From Microbacterium sp. (GTDB lineage Bacteria; Actinomycetota; Actinomycetes; Actinomycetales; Microbacteriaceae), in assembly GCF_031178445.1 (NCBI RefSeq), contig NZ_JAPSIY010000001.1, positions 549,219 to 613,218 on the forward strand: a stretch of 64,000 nucleotides of DNA, in the 5' to 3' direction. Under the pieces are notes generated by a model. It did not search any database. It saw only the letters and a list, made by a program, of their open reading frames with translations, and had not been told where the DNA came from. Each line of letters begins with the position of its first letter. Within the stretch, counting starts at the first letter, position 1. This document shows positions 1-8,730 of the stretch, in pieces. The position numbers were made by a program, and so were the translations under genes.

Positions 1-1
1 G

Positions 2-388
2 GCGATGGCCGAGGTGCGCTTCGCCGGCGCCCGGCTGTACCTCTGCCGAACGGGCGGCGAAGTGCTCGGCTATGCCGTCGCTCGCACGATCCCGACGCCG
101 GGCGGCCCCACCGGCGTCATCGATGAGGTCGCCGTGGACCCTGGCTCGCCGGGCAGCGTGTGGACCGCATTGTTCGACGCGATCACCGCGGACTGGGCGT
201 GGGCGGGAGTCGCCGAGTGCGACATCGCTGCGCCCGTGGCCGACGACGCGTCGCCACAGACACTAGCCCTGTCCGCGTTCGCCCCGGATGCCGTGCGGGT
301 ACGCGATGACACCGGCATGACCCGGCGGCTGCGCCGGACGCCGCGCATCGACGGCATCCGGCACTTCACGGCAGGTGACTACTTCTGA
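2..388 (+). CDS. GNAT-like acetyltransferase, 3' part (window edge)
   Basis: The frame is open to the left edge of the window, so this is probably only the C-terminal part of a longer gene. The first ATG inside the window is at position 5. The visible 127 residues have alternating strands and helices and a segment reading GVIDEVAVDP, which resembles the beta4 to alpha3 region of GNAT N-acetyltransferases. The protein ends with a basic stretch followed by an acidic tail. The assignment rests on this local resemblance only, because the N-terminal half is missing. The next gene starts about 100 bp downstream. A perfect palindrome, GAGCGATCGCTC, straddles the stop codon at 387-398. Confidence 0.4.
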   Translation, partial: AMAEVRFAGARLYLCRTGGEVLGYAVARTIPTPGGPTGVIDEVAVDPGSPGSVWTALFDAITADWAWAGVAECDIAAPVADDASPQTLALSAFAPDAVRVRDDTGMTRRLRRTPRIDGIRHFTAGDYF

Positions 389-492
389 GCGATCGCTCGA
401 AGCCCAGAACTGGGGACTGGGATACCCATAGGACGCGGACGGCGCTGGCCCGACGCGCTGATCGCGGCGAAGACGCCGCAAGGAGGATGACG

Positions 493-2640
493 ATGTCGCA
501 TCACGAGATCACGAGCCCCACGACGGCGCAGGTGCGCAGCCGGCGAATGGTGCTGGCCGGCTTCACCGCGGCCGCCATCGGCGGGGTCGCGGCGGTCGCC
601 GCACCCGCCGGAGCGCAGGCAGCGGGACCGGTGGCGCCGCTGAAGGCGACGGCCACCGACTCCGTCGCCGCCGCATCCGATGCTTCCGCGCTGGAGACGC
701 TCAACGCCGCCGCGGGCGACCTGGCGCAGACCGCGGGTCGCGCCGCAGCGGGCGACGGTGGCGGGGGGCTGTACCGCTTCGTCAAGAAGGACGCGCCGAA
801 GCCGAACGGAGGCACGGTGCTGCCCGGTAAGGGCGGCAGTTGGCTGCTCGTGCACTCCGGCGTGGTCGACTTCCGCGTGTTCGGGGTGTTCGGGCCCGAG
901 CAGAACGCCGATGACGCGCTGGACGCCATGGTCGGCGACCCGGCGATCACCCGCATCGAGGCGTACACCGACCTGAACTTCGTGCGCAGGCACAAGTTCC
1001 GCCGCTCGAACATCGCCTTCGACTTCACCGGCCACCTGATGACGACGGAGGGGATCGAAGGGGCGCCGAGGAACGACCCCTTCGCGGCCGTGATGTTCTT
1101 CCAGGGCGAGGTGACGGATGCCGTGCACGAGGCGACGCTCGGCGAGGTCGTACCGGACAACGCCGACGTCTTCCCTGTCGCAGACTCGTCGTTCTTCACT
1201 GTGGGCGAGTGGTACGCCGCCGAGGTGAACGCTCTCTCCGGTCGCTGGGAGCGCGAACTGCAGCGTCTGGTGCAGGTCACGCAGATCGTCGACGGCACGC
1301 ACATCCGGGTGAACTATCTGAACGGCTGGACGCTCGGCAAGGACCGCGTCATGACCTGGCGCCACGTCAAGCCCGTGCAGGACGTGTCGGTGTCGAACCT
1401 GCGCTTCCTCGGCAAAGGCACGGACGAGATCACGGGTTCACACCCGCTGGCGTTCGAGTACGCGGTGCGGTGCGACGTCGATCACATCGACGGCACAGGC
1501 ACCTTCTGGCCTCTCATCCAGCGACGGTGGAACACGTACTTCTCCACCGTGGACTGCAACCTCACCAACCCCACGTCCGTGACGTGGGGAGGAGCCGGCT
1601 ATCTCACCCAGCAGATCTACTGCCTGTACGGGTACGTCGCCAACTGCCACACGTCCAACGCGCGGCACCTGAACGATTGGACGGCGAGCGCCTACTGCCT
1701 GGTGGAGAACTGCCACGGCGACGGAGACGACCAGGGACCGTTCGTCACCCACGGACAGTACGAGCACGACCTGACCTACATCGGCAACTCGGGACTGATG
1801 ACCTTCGCCAACTCGGGCGCCGCCTGGGGCTCGGCGGCCAAGCGGATCACCGTGCGCAAGCACGTTTGCTCGTGGTTCGTCGCGCGCGTGAAGGTCACCG
1901 ACCTCACCCTCGAGGACGTGCAGGTGATCGGCAAGAAGTCGCTCGCAGGATCCGGGATGCTGTGGATCAATGCCGACGGCGCGCAGCTGCGAGGATGCAC
2001 GGCGTCCGACACCCTCATCATCTCGCAGGCCTCGGATGTGTCGTCGCGCCCGAATGTCATCTCCGACTCGCACTTCACCTTCGTCGCTCCGGGCGAGCTC
2101 ACCAACGCGACCGTGAAGACTCCGGTCACGTTCGTCGACACGGTGCTGCAGGGCGTGGGAGGGATGAAGATCAACGGCCCGGCGCCGGTGACGTTCCGCG
2201 GGTCCACGCTGACGGCCGCGGAGGGTGCGGATCCGGTCTCGCTCGCAGCGCAGAAGGTGCGGTTCGACGGATCGACGCTATCGGGCGTGCGCCTGGTGGC
2301 GGCAGGAGGCGACGGGCAGCAGCTCGACATCGTCGGCACCGAGGTGGCCGGGGTGAAGGGCGCCGCCGTTTCGCGCAAGGGCGACGGCCGGCGCGATGTC
2401 GCGCTGGTGAACAGCGTCTTCGCGGGCGCCGACGGCGTGCATGTGCAGCTGGACGGGGGCGTCAACCACTATCGTGCGGTCGGCACCCGCTTCGAGGGCG
2501 GTTCGATCGACCTGCGGCCCGAGGCTTTCGGCAAGGGCTCGACCCTGCTGCACTCGTCCAACGTCGAGATCGGCGTCGACCGCACGGCCATGCCTGAGGA
2601 GGCCGACAACATCGTGATCGCCGCCAACGCGATCGCCTGA
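493..2640 (+). CDS. Tat-exported right-handed beta-helix protein (paralogue 1)
   Basis: A secreted protein of about 715 residues. The N-terminus carries a twin-arginine signal (SRRMVLAGF, then a hydrophobic stretch ending AQAAG), so it is probably exported folded by Tat. The motif VVDFRVFGVFGPEQNADDAL resembles the entry strand of pectate-lyase-like beta-helices (usually DFGA.GDG..DD). Later sequence is rich in short beta-strand turns (ITVRKHVCSW, LTLEDVQVIG, QLRGCTAS) typical of stacked parallel coils. It is closely similar along its length to the product of 5019-7223. ATG 493 is preferred over ATG 487 because AAGGAGG at 480-486 directly abuts 487 but gives a 6-nt spacer to 493. No catalytic family can be named; a carbohydrate-active or cell-surface role is inferred from the fold and neighbours. 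Confidence 0.8.
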   Translation: MSHHEITSPTTAQVRSRRMVLAGFTAAAIGGVAAVAAPAGAQAAGPVAPLKATATDSVAAASDASALETLNAAAGDLAQTAGRAAAGDGGGGLYRFVKKDAPKPNGGTVLPGKGGSWLLVHSGVVDFRVFGVFGPEQNADDALDAMVGDPAITRIEAYTDLNFVRRHKFRRSNIAFDFTGHLMTTEGIEGAPRNDPFAAVMFFQGEVTDAVHEATLGEVVPDNADVFPVADSSFFTVGEWYAAEVNALSGRWERELQRLVQVTQIVDGTHIRVNYLNGWTLGKDRVMTWRHVKPVQDVSVSNLRFLGKGTDEITGSHPLAFEYAVRCDVDHIDGTGTFWPLIQRRWNTYFSTVDCNLTNPTSVTWGGAGYLTQQIYCLYGYVANCHTSNARHLNDWTASAYCLVENCHGDGDDQGPFVTHGQYEHDLTYIGNSGLMTFANSGAAWGSAAKRITVRKHVCSWFVARVKVTDLTLEDVQVIGKKSLAGSGMLWINADGAQLRGCTASDTLIISQASDVSSRPNVISDSHFTFVAPGELTNATVKTPVTFVDTVLQGVGGMKINGPAPVTFRGSTLTAAEGADPVSLAAQKVRFDGSTLSGVRLVAAGGDGQQLDIVGTEVAGVKGAAVSRKGDGRRDVALVNSVFAGADGVHVQLDGGVNHYRAVGTRFEGGSIDLRPEAFGKGSTLLHSSNVEIGVDRTAMPEEADNIVIAANAIA

Positions 2641-2692
2641 TCCTCGCGCTGGCGCCATCTCGATCGGCCGAGACCCCGTGCTGCAACCGACA

Positions 2693-2722
2693 CCCCGTGC
2701 TGTGGGTACCCGCAGCACGGGG
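2693..2722. terminator. Bidirectional hairpin terminator between convergent genes
   Basis: Ten-base arms CCCCGTGCTG (2693-2702) and CAGCACGGGG (2713-2722) enclose a loop that itself contains the palindrome GGGTACCC. The hairpin lies between the stop of the beta-helix gene and the stop of the convergent GntR gene. A second copy of the left arm (ACCCCGTGCTG at 2673-2683) could form an alternative pairing. Confidence 0.75.
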
Positions 2723-2729
2723 CCTCGGC

Positions 2730-2786
2730 GGGTGGGGTGCCGGCGGGCGGTGGGATGCCGGCGGGTGGTGGGTGCCGGCGGGTCAG
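2730..2786. repeat. Short tandem repeat, unit near TGCCGGCGGGTGGTGGG
   Basis: About three imperfect copies of a 17-19 bp G-rich unit follow the terminator hairpin and run into the stop codon of the GntR gene. On the plus strand the tract has many runs of two to four G and might form a quadruplex. No gene lies here. Confidence 0.6.
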
Positions 2787-3442
2787 GCCTCGTTCGCGGC
2801 GAGCGGTGCGATGCGCTCGAAGGCACGCCGCACATGCTCGGCGATGACGTCGCGTGCAGCATCCGGGTCGCCGCTGGCGATCGCGTCGAGGATCTGCCGG
2901 TGACTGCGCACGTGCTCGGCCTGCTCGGCCGCGGGCAGCGCGGCATTGGCGGCGCTGATGAAGCCGCTGATGCGCCCGCGCAGCTGAGCGCTCAGCTCGG
3001 TGAGGAATCGGTGTTCGCTCAGCTCGGCCAGCGCTTCGTGGAACGCGCGGTCGTGTCGCAGCACCTCGGCCATGTCGCCGACCTCGGCGGCTTCCATGGC
3101 CTCGATGATGCCCTGCAGGCGAGCGGCCGACTCGGCGGTCCAGCGTTCCTGCACGCGGATCGCCATGAACTGCTCGAGGACGATGCGCAGACTCGCGATC
3201 TCCTCCAGGTCGAGGGCGGTCAGGGCGGCGACCCTGGCGCCGCGCCGTGGCTCGCGGGTGATCAGGCGCTCCTCGGCGAGGCGTGTGAGTGCCTCGCGCA
3301 CGGGAATGTGGCTCACGCCGAGCTGCGCGGCCAGTTTGCGCTCGACCAGTCGCTCGCCAGGGGCGAGCTCGCCGGAGTGGATCGCCGATCGCAACTCATC
3401 GGTGACCTGCTCGGCGATGTTCTGGTCGGTCACGCTGCGCAT
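2783..3442 (-). CDS. GntR family transcriptional regulator, FadR subfamily
   Basis: A repressor-type regulator of 219 residues, the usual FadR-family length. Residues 1-70 form a winged helix-turn-helix (VERKLAAQLGVSHIPVREAL with the wing RREPRRGARV-like). Residues about 80-215 form an all-helical FCD ligand-binding domain, including the conserved DRAFHEAL and HRQILDAI metal/ligand segments. Such proteins usually sense a carboxylate or sugar acid. The start ATG at 3442 has GAAGGGA upstream. It is divergent from an MFS transporter. The intergenic region holds two palindromes on the core TGCTATAGCA, which recurs at three other promoters in the window, so this is the best candidate to bind them and to repress itself and those genes. 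Confidence 0.9.
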   Translation of the reverse strand: MRSVTDQNIAEQVTDELRSAIHSGELAPGERLVERKLAAQLGVSHIPVREALTRLAEERLITREPRRGARVAALTALDLEEIASLRIVLEQFMAIRVQERWTAESAARLQGIIEAMEAAEVGDMAEVLRHDRAFHEALAELSEHRFLTELSAQLRGRISGFISAANAALPAAEQAEHVRSHRQILDAIASGDPDAARDVIAEHVRRAFERIAPLAANEA

Positions 3443-3494
3443 CGTGGTGTCCCTTCGGAGATGCCACGACTCGGGCACCTGATCCCTGCTCGAC

Positions 3495-3508
3495 GATGCT
3501 ATGGCATC
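3495..3508. promoter_or_regulatory. Candidate GntR operator GATGCTATGGCATC
   Basis: A 14-bp inverted repeat with one mismatched pair, upstream of the GntR gene. It matches the core repeated at 3543, 8695, 12817 and 12864. Its place in the divergent promoter suggests autoregulation. Confidence 0.65.
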
Positions 3509-3542
3509 CGCGCAGCGGGTGGACAAATCCAAGGATCTGCTA

Positions 3543-3556
3543 GATGCTATAGCAAG
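3543..3556. promoter_or_regulatory. Candidate GntR operator, core TGCTATAGCA
   Basis: A perfect 10-bp palindrome TGCTATAGCA (3545-3554). It shares the left flank TCTGCTAGA with the site at 12864. The internal TATAGC could be the -10 element of the MFS operon, so a bound repressor would block polymerase. Confidence 0.75.
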
Positions 3557-3605
3557 TGCGGAGCGGATGCCCCGAGCGACGACAGCGGATGACGAGGGAG
3601 TTGTC

Positions 3606-4949
3606 ATGGTCAACGGGTACGAAGACACGGCCGCCGACATCGGCGCCACAGCGATGAAGAAGGCGATCTGGAGGCTCGGACCGTTCCTCGGTCTGCTGTA
3701 CCTCGTCGCGTACATCGACCGGAACAATGCCGGCTTCGCCAAGCTCGAGATGACCCAGGCGCTGCAGATCACCGAGGCGGCGTTCGGTTTCGCCGCCGGC
3801 ATCTTCTTCATCGGCTACCTGCTCTTCGAGGTGCCCAGCAATCTGCTGCTGGAGAAGTTCGGTGCGCGCAAGTGGATCGCCCGCATCATGATCTCCTGGG
3901 GTCTCGTGGCGGCCCTCACCGCGTTCGTGCAGGACAGCACGCAGTTCGCGATCGCCCGCTTCATCCTCGGAATCGCCGAGGCGGGATTCTTCCCCGGGGT
4001 GCTGCTCTACCTGACGCTGTGGTTCCCGCGGCAATACCGCACGCAGGTGCTCGCCGTGTTCGTGCTCTCCAACCCGGTCGCCAACGCCGTCGCCGCCCCG
4101 TTGTCAGGATGGATGCTCGAACTGCACGGCATGTGGGGGCTCGACGGCTGGCAACTGGTCTTCCTGCTGCAGGGACTGCCCGCGGTGCTGCTCGCGTTCG
4201 TCGTCTGGTTCTGGCTTCCCGACCGCCCGCAGGACGCACGCTGGCTGAACAGCGCCGAGCAGCGGTGGATCACCGACACGCTTGCCGCTGAGACCGCGCA
4301 GACCGAGCAGCGGCACGGTCGCATGCGCCTGCGCGAGGTGTTCAGCAATGGGCGACTTTGGACGCTGATCGTGCTGTTCTTCGGCGTCGTCTTCGGCGCG
4401 TACGGGTTGGGCATGTGGCTGCCGACGATCGTGCAGGCCATGGGCGACTTCTCCAATTCGACCACCGGCTGGCTCGTGGCCCTGCCCAACCTCTGCGCCG
4501 CGCTCGTGATGCTGCCCTGGGAGCGGGCGGCGCGCAGACAGGGCAACATCCCGCTGCAGATCGGCATCACACTCACAGTGACGGCGCTGTCGCTGATCGC
4601 GGCCGTGGCCGCGCAGGCAACACCGGTGCTAGCGCTCGCCGCGCTGTGCGTCGGGATGTCGGCGCTCTTCTCGACGACGCCGCTGTTCTGGAGCCTGCCG
4701 CCGATGATCCTCACAGGCACGGCCGCCGCCGCAGGGCTGGCGTTCATCAACTCGGTCGGCAATCTCGCAGGCTTCGCGGGTCCGTATGCGATCGGCTGGA
4801 TCAGCCAGACGACCGGATCGGCCGTCTGGGGGCTGCTCCTCGTCGCCGGGCTCACGGTGCTCGGCGCCGTCGTCGCGTTCATCCTCAGTCGCAAGAGTGA
4901 CTTTGCCGCCGCAGCTGACGTCGAAGCGGCCGTGGCGGAGGTCCGCTGA
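3606..4949 (+). CDS. MFS transporter, anion:cation symporter (ACS) family
   Basis: An integral membrane transporter of 447 residues with about 12 hydrophobic segments. The early segment LVAYIDRNNAGFAKLEM matches the first-loop signature of the ACS family (hexuronate, tartrate, phthalate and 4-hydroxyphenylacetate transporters: Y.DR.N...A). EVPSNLLLEKFGARKWIARIM is the conserved loop between helices 2 and 3. Predicted role: proton-driven uptake of an organic anion, probably a sugar acid. ATG 3606 was chosen because GAGGGA precedes it and the sequence before it is not membrane-like. It is the first gene of a likely operon with 5019-7223 and 7289-8692 (gaps of 69 and 65 bp). The promoter carries the TGCTATAGCA operator. 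Confidence 0.9.
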   Translation: MVNGYEDTAADIGATAMKKAIWRLGPFLGLLYLVAYIDRNNAGFAKLEMTQALQITEAAFGFAAGIFFIGYLLFEVPSNLLLEKFGARKWIARIMISWGLVAALTAFVQDSTQFAIARFILGIAEAGFFPGVLLYLTLWFPRQYRTQVLAVFVLSNPVANAVAAPLSGWMLELHGMWGLDGWQLVFLLQGLPAVLLAFVVWFWLPDRPQDARWLNSAEQRWITDTLAAETAQTEQRHGRMRLREVFSNGRLWTLIVLFFGVVFGAYGLGMWLPTIVQAMGDFSNSTTGWLVALPNLCAALVMLPWERAARRQGNIPLQIGITLTVTALSLIAAVAAQATPVLALAALCVGMSALFSTTPLFWSLPPMILTGTAAAAGLAFINSVGNLAGFAGPYAIGWISQTTGSAVWGLLLVAGLTVLGAVVAFILSRKSDFAAAADVEAAVAEVR

Positions 4950-5018
4950 TGGCCGAGGCCCGTGGCTGGCGCGTCCGCCTGTCGCCTTTCAGGACCGCCG
5001 TGTCCGAGAGGGCCGATC

Positions 5019-7223
5019 ATGACCGATGACTTCAACGACGACGTCGTCGCGGGCGGCGAGAGAGAGCCCACGTCCGTCCGATCCGGCACTCGGCGGGCGC
5101 TGATGACGGGACTGACGGCGGCTGCGCTTGGCGGCGCTGCGGCGCTGGTGAGCGCGAGCCCCGCTCAGGCGGCGGGCGCGGGGTGGAACGTGATCCGGGT
5201 TGAGTCCGTCGCGGACCTGGCGAGACTCCGGGCCCGCGACGGCGACGTAGCGGTGGCTGCGGGATATCACCGGCCGGGCGACGCAGGGCTGCTGGTCTAC
5301 GCGGGCGCCGACGGCGGCACCTCGAAGCCCGATGGCGGCACGGTCGTCGAGGGGAAGGCCGGCAGTGCCTGGATGCTGCAGCACGACGGCGTCGTCGACT
5401 TCCGGGCGTTCGGCATCCGCGGTCCGAAGGAGCCGGCCGACGACGCGCTCGCCGCGATGGTGGCCGACCCAGCCATCCGCCGGATCGAAGCGCACACCGA
5501 TCTGCTCTTCCAGCGGCGGCATCGCTTCACCCGCTCGCATCTCGAGATCGATTTCGGCGGTAACCTCGTAGTCACGGACGGGATCGAGAAGAACAGCTCG
5601 AACAACCCCTTCGGAGCGGTCATGTTCTTCACGGGAGTCTCGGCGGACGTCACCGTCCAGTACGCGCTGACCGAGGAATGGCCGGAGCTGACCGATGCGG
5701 TCGCGGTGCCGGATGCGGAGAAGTTCCCGCTCGGCTCCTGGTGGGCGCTCCAGTGTGATCCCGTCTCCGGGGGCGGGCGCGACGAGCGCGAGCTGCAGCG
5801 TTTCGTCAAGGTGACGCAGAAGGTCGACCGGCACCGCATCCGCGTCGACTATCTCAACGGCTGGCCGCTGCAGAAGGGGCGCACGCTCACGTGGCGGCGG
5901 ATGGATCCCGTCGTCGGCGTGCGCATCTCGAACATGCGCTTTCAGGGTGCAGGACCGTTCGATGGACCGACAGACGGCTCGTTCCCCGATCCGCGCGAGC
6001 TGACGGGTTCGCACCCCATAGCGTTCGAGTACGCGGTGCGCTGCGACGTCGCCGATGTGCATGCGAGCCGCACCTGGTGGCCGGTGGTGATGCGCCGGTG
6101 GAACACGCATTTCTCGACGGAGCGCTGCTCGGTCGAGAACCCGCCGACGGTCTTCTACGGCGGGGCCGGGTACCTGACCCAGCAGATCTACTGCCTGTAC
6201 GGCAGGGTGAGCGACTGCACCTCGTCGAACGCCCGTCACCTCAACGATCTGACCGCCAGCGCATACTGCATGGTGGAGAACTGCCACGGCGACGGAGACG
6301 ACGAGGGCGGAAACCCCTTCACCACGCACGGTCAGTACGAGCACGACATCACGTTCATCGGATGCTCCGGCCTGATGGACATCGCCAACTCCGGCGCGCA
6401 GTGGGGGACGTCGGCGAAGCGCATCACCGTGCGCGATCACGTGTGCTCGTGGTTCGTCGCGGGCACGAAGATCACGGACCTCACCCTCGAGAACGTGCGC
6501 GTCATCGGGCGATCGACCTTCGATCCGCAGGCGACGATGACGATCAACGCCGACGGCGCCCAGCTTCGCGGCTGCACGGCCGGTCTTCTCGCAGTCGGCC
6601 AGCGCAGCGCGCGCTCATCGCGCCCGACGACGATCGAGGACTGCACGTTCGCCCTCCCCGTCGAACAGGTCCTGGTGCAGACACCGGTCACGGCGCCGAT
6701 CGCCTTCGTGCGGTGCTCCATCTCGGGTCTCGACGGCACGAAGCTGCGCGGCTCCGGTGAGGTGCGGTTCGTGGATTGCCGGCTGAGCGGGCCCGCCGAC
6801 GGCAAGCCCGTCGAGCTGGGCTCGTCGAGCGTGACATTCCGTGGCGGTTCGCTGCGGGACGTCGAGCTCACCGCCACGGCCGTCAGGAACCAGGTGGTGG
6901 TGATGGACGGCGTCGATCTCGCGACCGAGCGCAGCGAAGGAGCCATGCTGACCCGCGGATCCGCCGAGGGCGTCGTGACCTGGCGGCTGGCGGGTCTGCA
7001 CTCCGCTGCCCCGAAGGGTGCGGCGCACATCCACATCGGCCACGGCACCAACCACGCGCGAATCAGCGATGCGCAGTTCGTCGGGGGCAGTCTGAGGCTG
7101 GCGGACGGTTTCGCAGGGAACTCCACTCTGCTCTATACGTCTTCGGTCGAGCGCGCGGTCACGCGCGAACTGCCCGAGCAGAGTGATGGAGTGCTGCTGG
7201 GGCCGACGCTGTCCACGGCCTGA
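5019..7223 (+). CDS. Tat-exported right-handed beta-helix protein (paralogue 2)
   Basis: A 734-residue secreted protein. The N-terminus has a Tat-like signal (GTRRALMTGLTAAALGG, ending AQAAG) after about 20 polar residues. A region near residues 125-150 contains GVVDFRAFGIRGPKEPADDAL. Several segments are almost the same as in the product of 493-2640, for example GGAGYLTQQIYCLYG, SNARHLND and VENCHGDGDD. These shared Cys, His and Asp residues may be functional. The fold is predicted to be a stacked parallel beta-helix as in pectate lyases and tail spikes. ATG 5019 follows GAGAGGG; the longer open frame from 4962 lacks a signal. It probably shares a transcript with the MFS gene upstream, so its product may act on or bind the polymer whose breakdown products are imported. 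Confidence 0.8.
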   Translation: MTDDFNDDVVAGGEREPTSVRSGTRRALMTGLTAAALGGAAALVSASPAQAAGAGWNVIRVESVADLARLRARDGDVAVAAGYHRPGDAGLLVYAGADGGTSKPDGGTVVEGKAGSAWMLQHDGVVDFRAFGIRGPKEPADDALAAMVADPAIRRIEAHTDLLFQRRHRFTRSHLEIDFGGNLVVTDGIEKNSSNNPFGAVMFFTGVSADVTVQYALTEEWPELTDAVAVPDAEKFPLGSWWALQCDPVSGGGRDERELQRFVKVTQKVDRHRIRVDYLNGWPLQKGRTLTWRRMDPVVGVRISNMRFQGAGPFDGPTDGSFPDPRELTGSHPIAFEYAVRCDVADVHASRTWWPVVMRRWNTHFSTERCSVENPPTVFYGGAGYLTQQIYCLYGRVSDCTSSNARHLNDLTASAYCMVENCHGDGDDEGGNPFTTHGQYEHDITFIGCSGLMDIANSGAQWGTSAKRITVRDHVCSWFVAGTKITDLTLENVRVIGRSTFDPQATMTINADGAQLRGCTAGLLAVGQRSARSSRPTTIEDCTFALPVEQVLVQTPVTAPIAFVRCSISGLDGTKLRGSGEVRFVDCRLSGPADGKPVELGSSSVTFRGGSLRDVELTATAVRNQVVVMDGVDLATERSEGAMLTRGSAEGVVTWRLAGLHSAAPKGAAHIHIGHGTNHARISDAQFVGGSLRLADGFAGNSTLLYTSSVERAVTRELPEQSDGVLLGPTLSTA

Positions 7224-7288
7224 TCGACGCATGGGGCCGATGCAGTGACCGGGGAAGGCAGAAACATGAGGAGTCAGGAGGTACATCG

Positions 7289-8692
7289 GTGAGCAGTTCC
7301 GCGTCCGCGACGCGCCTCGGCGACCGCATCCGCGTGCCGCGCACGAGTGCACGCATCGGAGTCGCCCGACGTGACATCACGCCGCCGGTCGGCATCCGGG
7401 CGAAGAACTGGGGGCCGGCCGACTGGGAGCGCTCGGAGGGCGCGCACCGCCCCTTCCAGCTCACCGCGCTCGCGATCGTCTCCGACCATGACCGCCCTCG
7501 GCTGCTGCTCGCCGTCGACGGCACGTGGTGGCGTAGGGTCGCAGACGAACAGGCGGTGCGAGGCTCGATCCTTGACGCGCTCGGACTCGATGCCGATCAG
7601 CTCATGCTCTCGTTGTCGCACACCCACGCAGGGGCCGTGCTGTGCGCGGCCGACGCCCATCTGCCCGGCGGCGAGCTCATACCCGGCTACCTCAAGGCGC
7701 TGGCCGCCGCCGGCGTGGAAGCGGGACGCGAAGCGATCGAGCGCGCGCGACCCGGTCTCATCGAGTGGACCTCCGGACGCTGCACTCTCGCGGCGGACCG
7801 CGAACTCGACCTCGACGGCCGCGCGCTGGTCGGCTACAACCCGGCCGCATCCGCTGACGACACCGTCCTGATCGGCAGGGTCAGTGTCGATGGCTCTGTG
7901 GCGGCGACGCTCGTGAACTATGCGTGCCATCCCACGACGCTGGCCTGGCAGTCGCGCAGGGTCTCGCCCGACTACGTCGGTGCGATGCGCGAGACCGTCG
8001 AAGCCGCGACCGATGCACCCTGCCTCTTCGTGCAGGGAGCATCCGGAGAGCTCGCCCCCCGCGAGCAGTACACCGGCGACGTGCGCGTCGCCGACAGGCA
8101 CGGCCGCTCGCTCGGGCACGCAGTGCTCGCCGCGCTCGACGCCCTGCCGCTCCCCGGCGAGGAGCTGACCCTCGACGGCGTAGTGGAATCCGGTGCGCCG
8201 CTCGCGATCTGGGCGGGGCGAGCCGCGGAAGGCGGCGCCGGCGCCGGCGGAACGGTCACCACGGTCGAACTGCCGCTGCGTGATCTGCCGAGCCTCGATG
8301 AGCTCGCCGAGGCGTGGAAGGACATCGATCCGCGCTCCCGTGACGAGCGTCTGGGCCGGGCGCGGAATCTGCGCGAGGGCTACATCGCCGGACCTGCCGT
8401 TCGGCATCCGGTCTGGGCGTGGCGGCTGGGCGATGCCGTCATCCTGGGTCACCCGGGCGAGGCGTACTCGCGTCTGCAGACCACGCTGCGTGCGCGGTTC
8501 CCGGGTGTCCCGATCGTGGTCATGAACCTCACCAACGGCCCGGGCTTCGTCTACCTGCCCACCCGTGAGGCATACGAGCGGGGTGCGTATCAGGCATGGC
8601 AGACGCCGCTCGCAGCGGGCGCACTGGAGCTGCTCGAAGAGCACGCCTGCCGTGTCGTCGCCGATCTGCTGGCTGAACACACCGGCCGCTAG
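7289..8692 (+). CDS. Neutral/alkaline non-lysosomal ceramidase-family hydrolase
   Basis: A 467-residue protein without a signal peptide, so probably cytoplasmic. Segments IGVARRDITPPVGIR near the N-terminus, LSLSHTHAGAVLC near residue 112 and VNYACHPTTLAWQ near residue 210 match the N-terminal zinc-hydrolase domain of neutral ceramidases, including the H-T-H and N-Y-A-C-H-P signatures. Many bacterial members lie in sugar or sugar-acid clusters and have no shown ceramidase activity, so the substrate here is open; an amide or ester in a carbohydrate is an inference from context. GTG 7289 has AGGAGGT six bases upstream. It ends just before the palindrome at 8695 that starts the next transcript. 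Confidence 0.8.
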   Translation: MSSSASATRLGDRIRVPRTSARIGVARRDITPPVGIRAKNWGPADWERSEGAHRPFQLTALAIVSDHDRPRLLLAVDGTWWRRVADEQAVRGSILDALGLDADQLMLSLSHTHAGAVLCAADAHLPGGELIPGYLKALAAAGVEAGREAIERARPGLIEWTSGRCTLAADRELDLDGRALVGYNPAASADDTVLIGRVSVDGSVAATLVNYACHPTTLAWQSRRVSPDYVGAMRETVEAATDAPCLFVQGASGELAPREQYTGDVRVADRHGRSLGHAVLAALDALPLPGEELTLDGVVESGAPLAIWAGRAAEGGAGAGGTVTTVELPLRDLPSLDELAEAWKDIDPRSRDERLGRARNLREGYIAGPAVRHPVWAWRLGDAVILGHPGEAYSRLQTTLRARFPGVPIVVMNLTNGPGFVYLPTREAYERGAYQAWQTPLAAGALELLEEHACRVVADLLAEHTGR

Positions 8693-8694
8693 AC

Positions 8695-8706
8695 TTGCTA
8701 TAGCAA
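8695..8706. promoter_or_regulatory. Candidate GntR operator TTGCTATAGCAA
   Basis: A perfect 12-bp palindrome with the same core as the sites at 3.5 and 12.8 kb. It lies between the ceramidase-like gene and the SDR at 8731, and its TATAGC may be that promoter's -10 element. It marks the start of the three-gene operon 8731-11358. Confidence 0.75.
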
Positions 8707-8730
8707 AGTTCCTCGCGTTCAAGGAGACCC

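Noticed and set aside
387..398. Palindrome GAGCGATCGCTC at the stop of the first gene
   Set aside because: It overlaps the stop codon, has no loop for a terminator and does not recur in the window, so no role is claimed.
1209..2597. Long Arg/His-rich open frame on the plus strand inside the beta-helix gene
   Set aside because: Shadow frame of high-GC coding DNA: basic, low-complexity product, no start signal, and it overlaps a better gene throughout.
7266..7292. Eight-codon reading frame ending in the GTG start of the ceramidase-like gene
   Set aside because: It contains the AGGAGGT ribosome site of the real gene and has no ribosome site of its own; a leader peptide cannot be supported.
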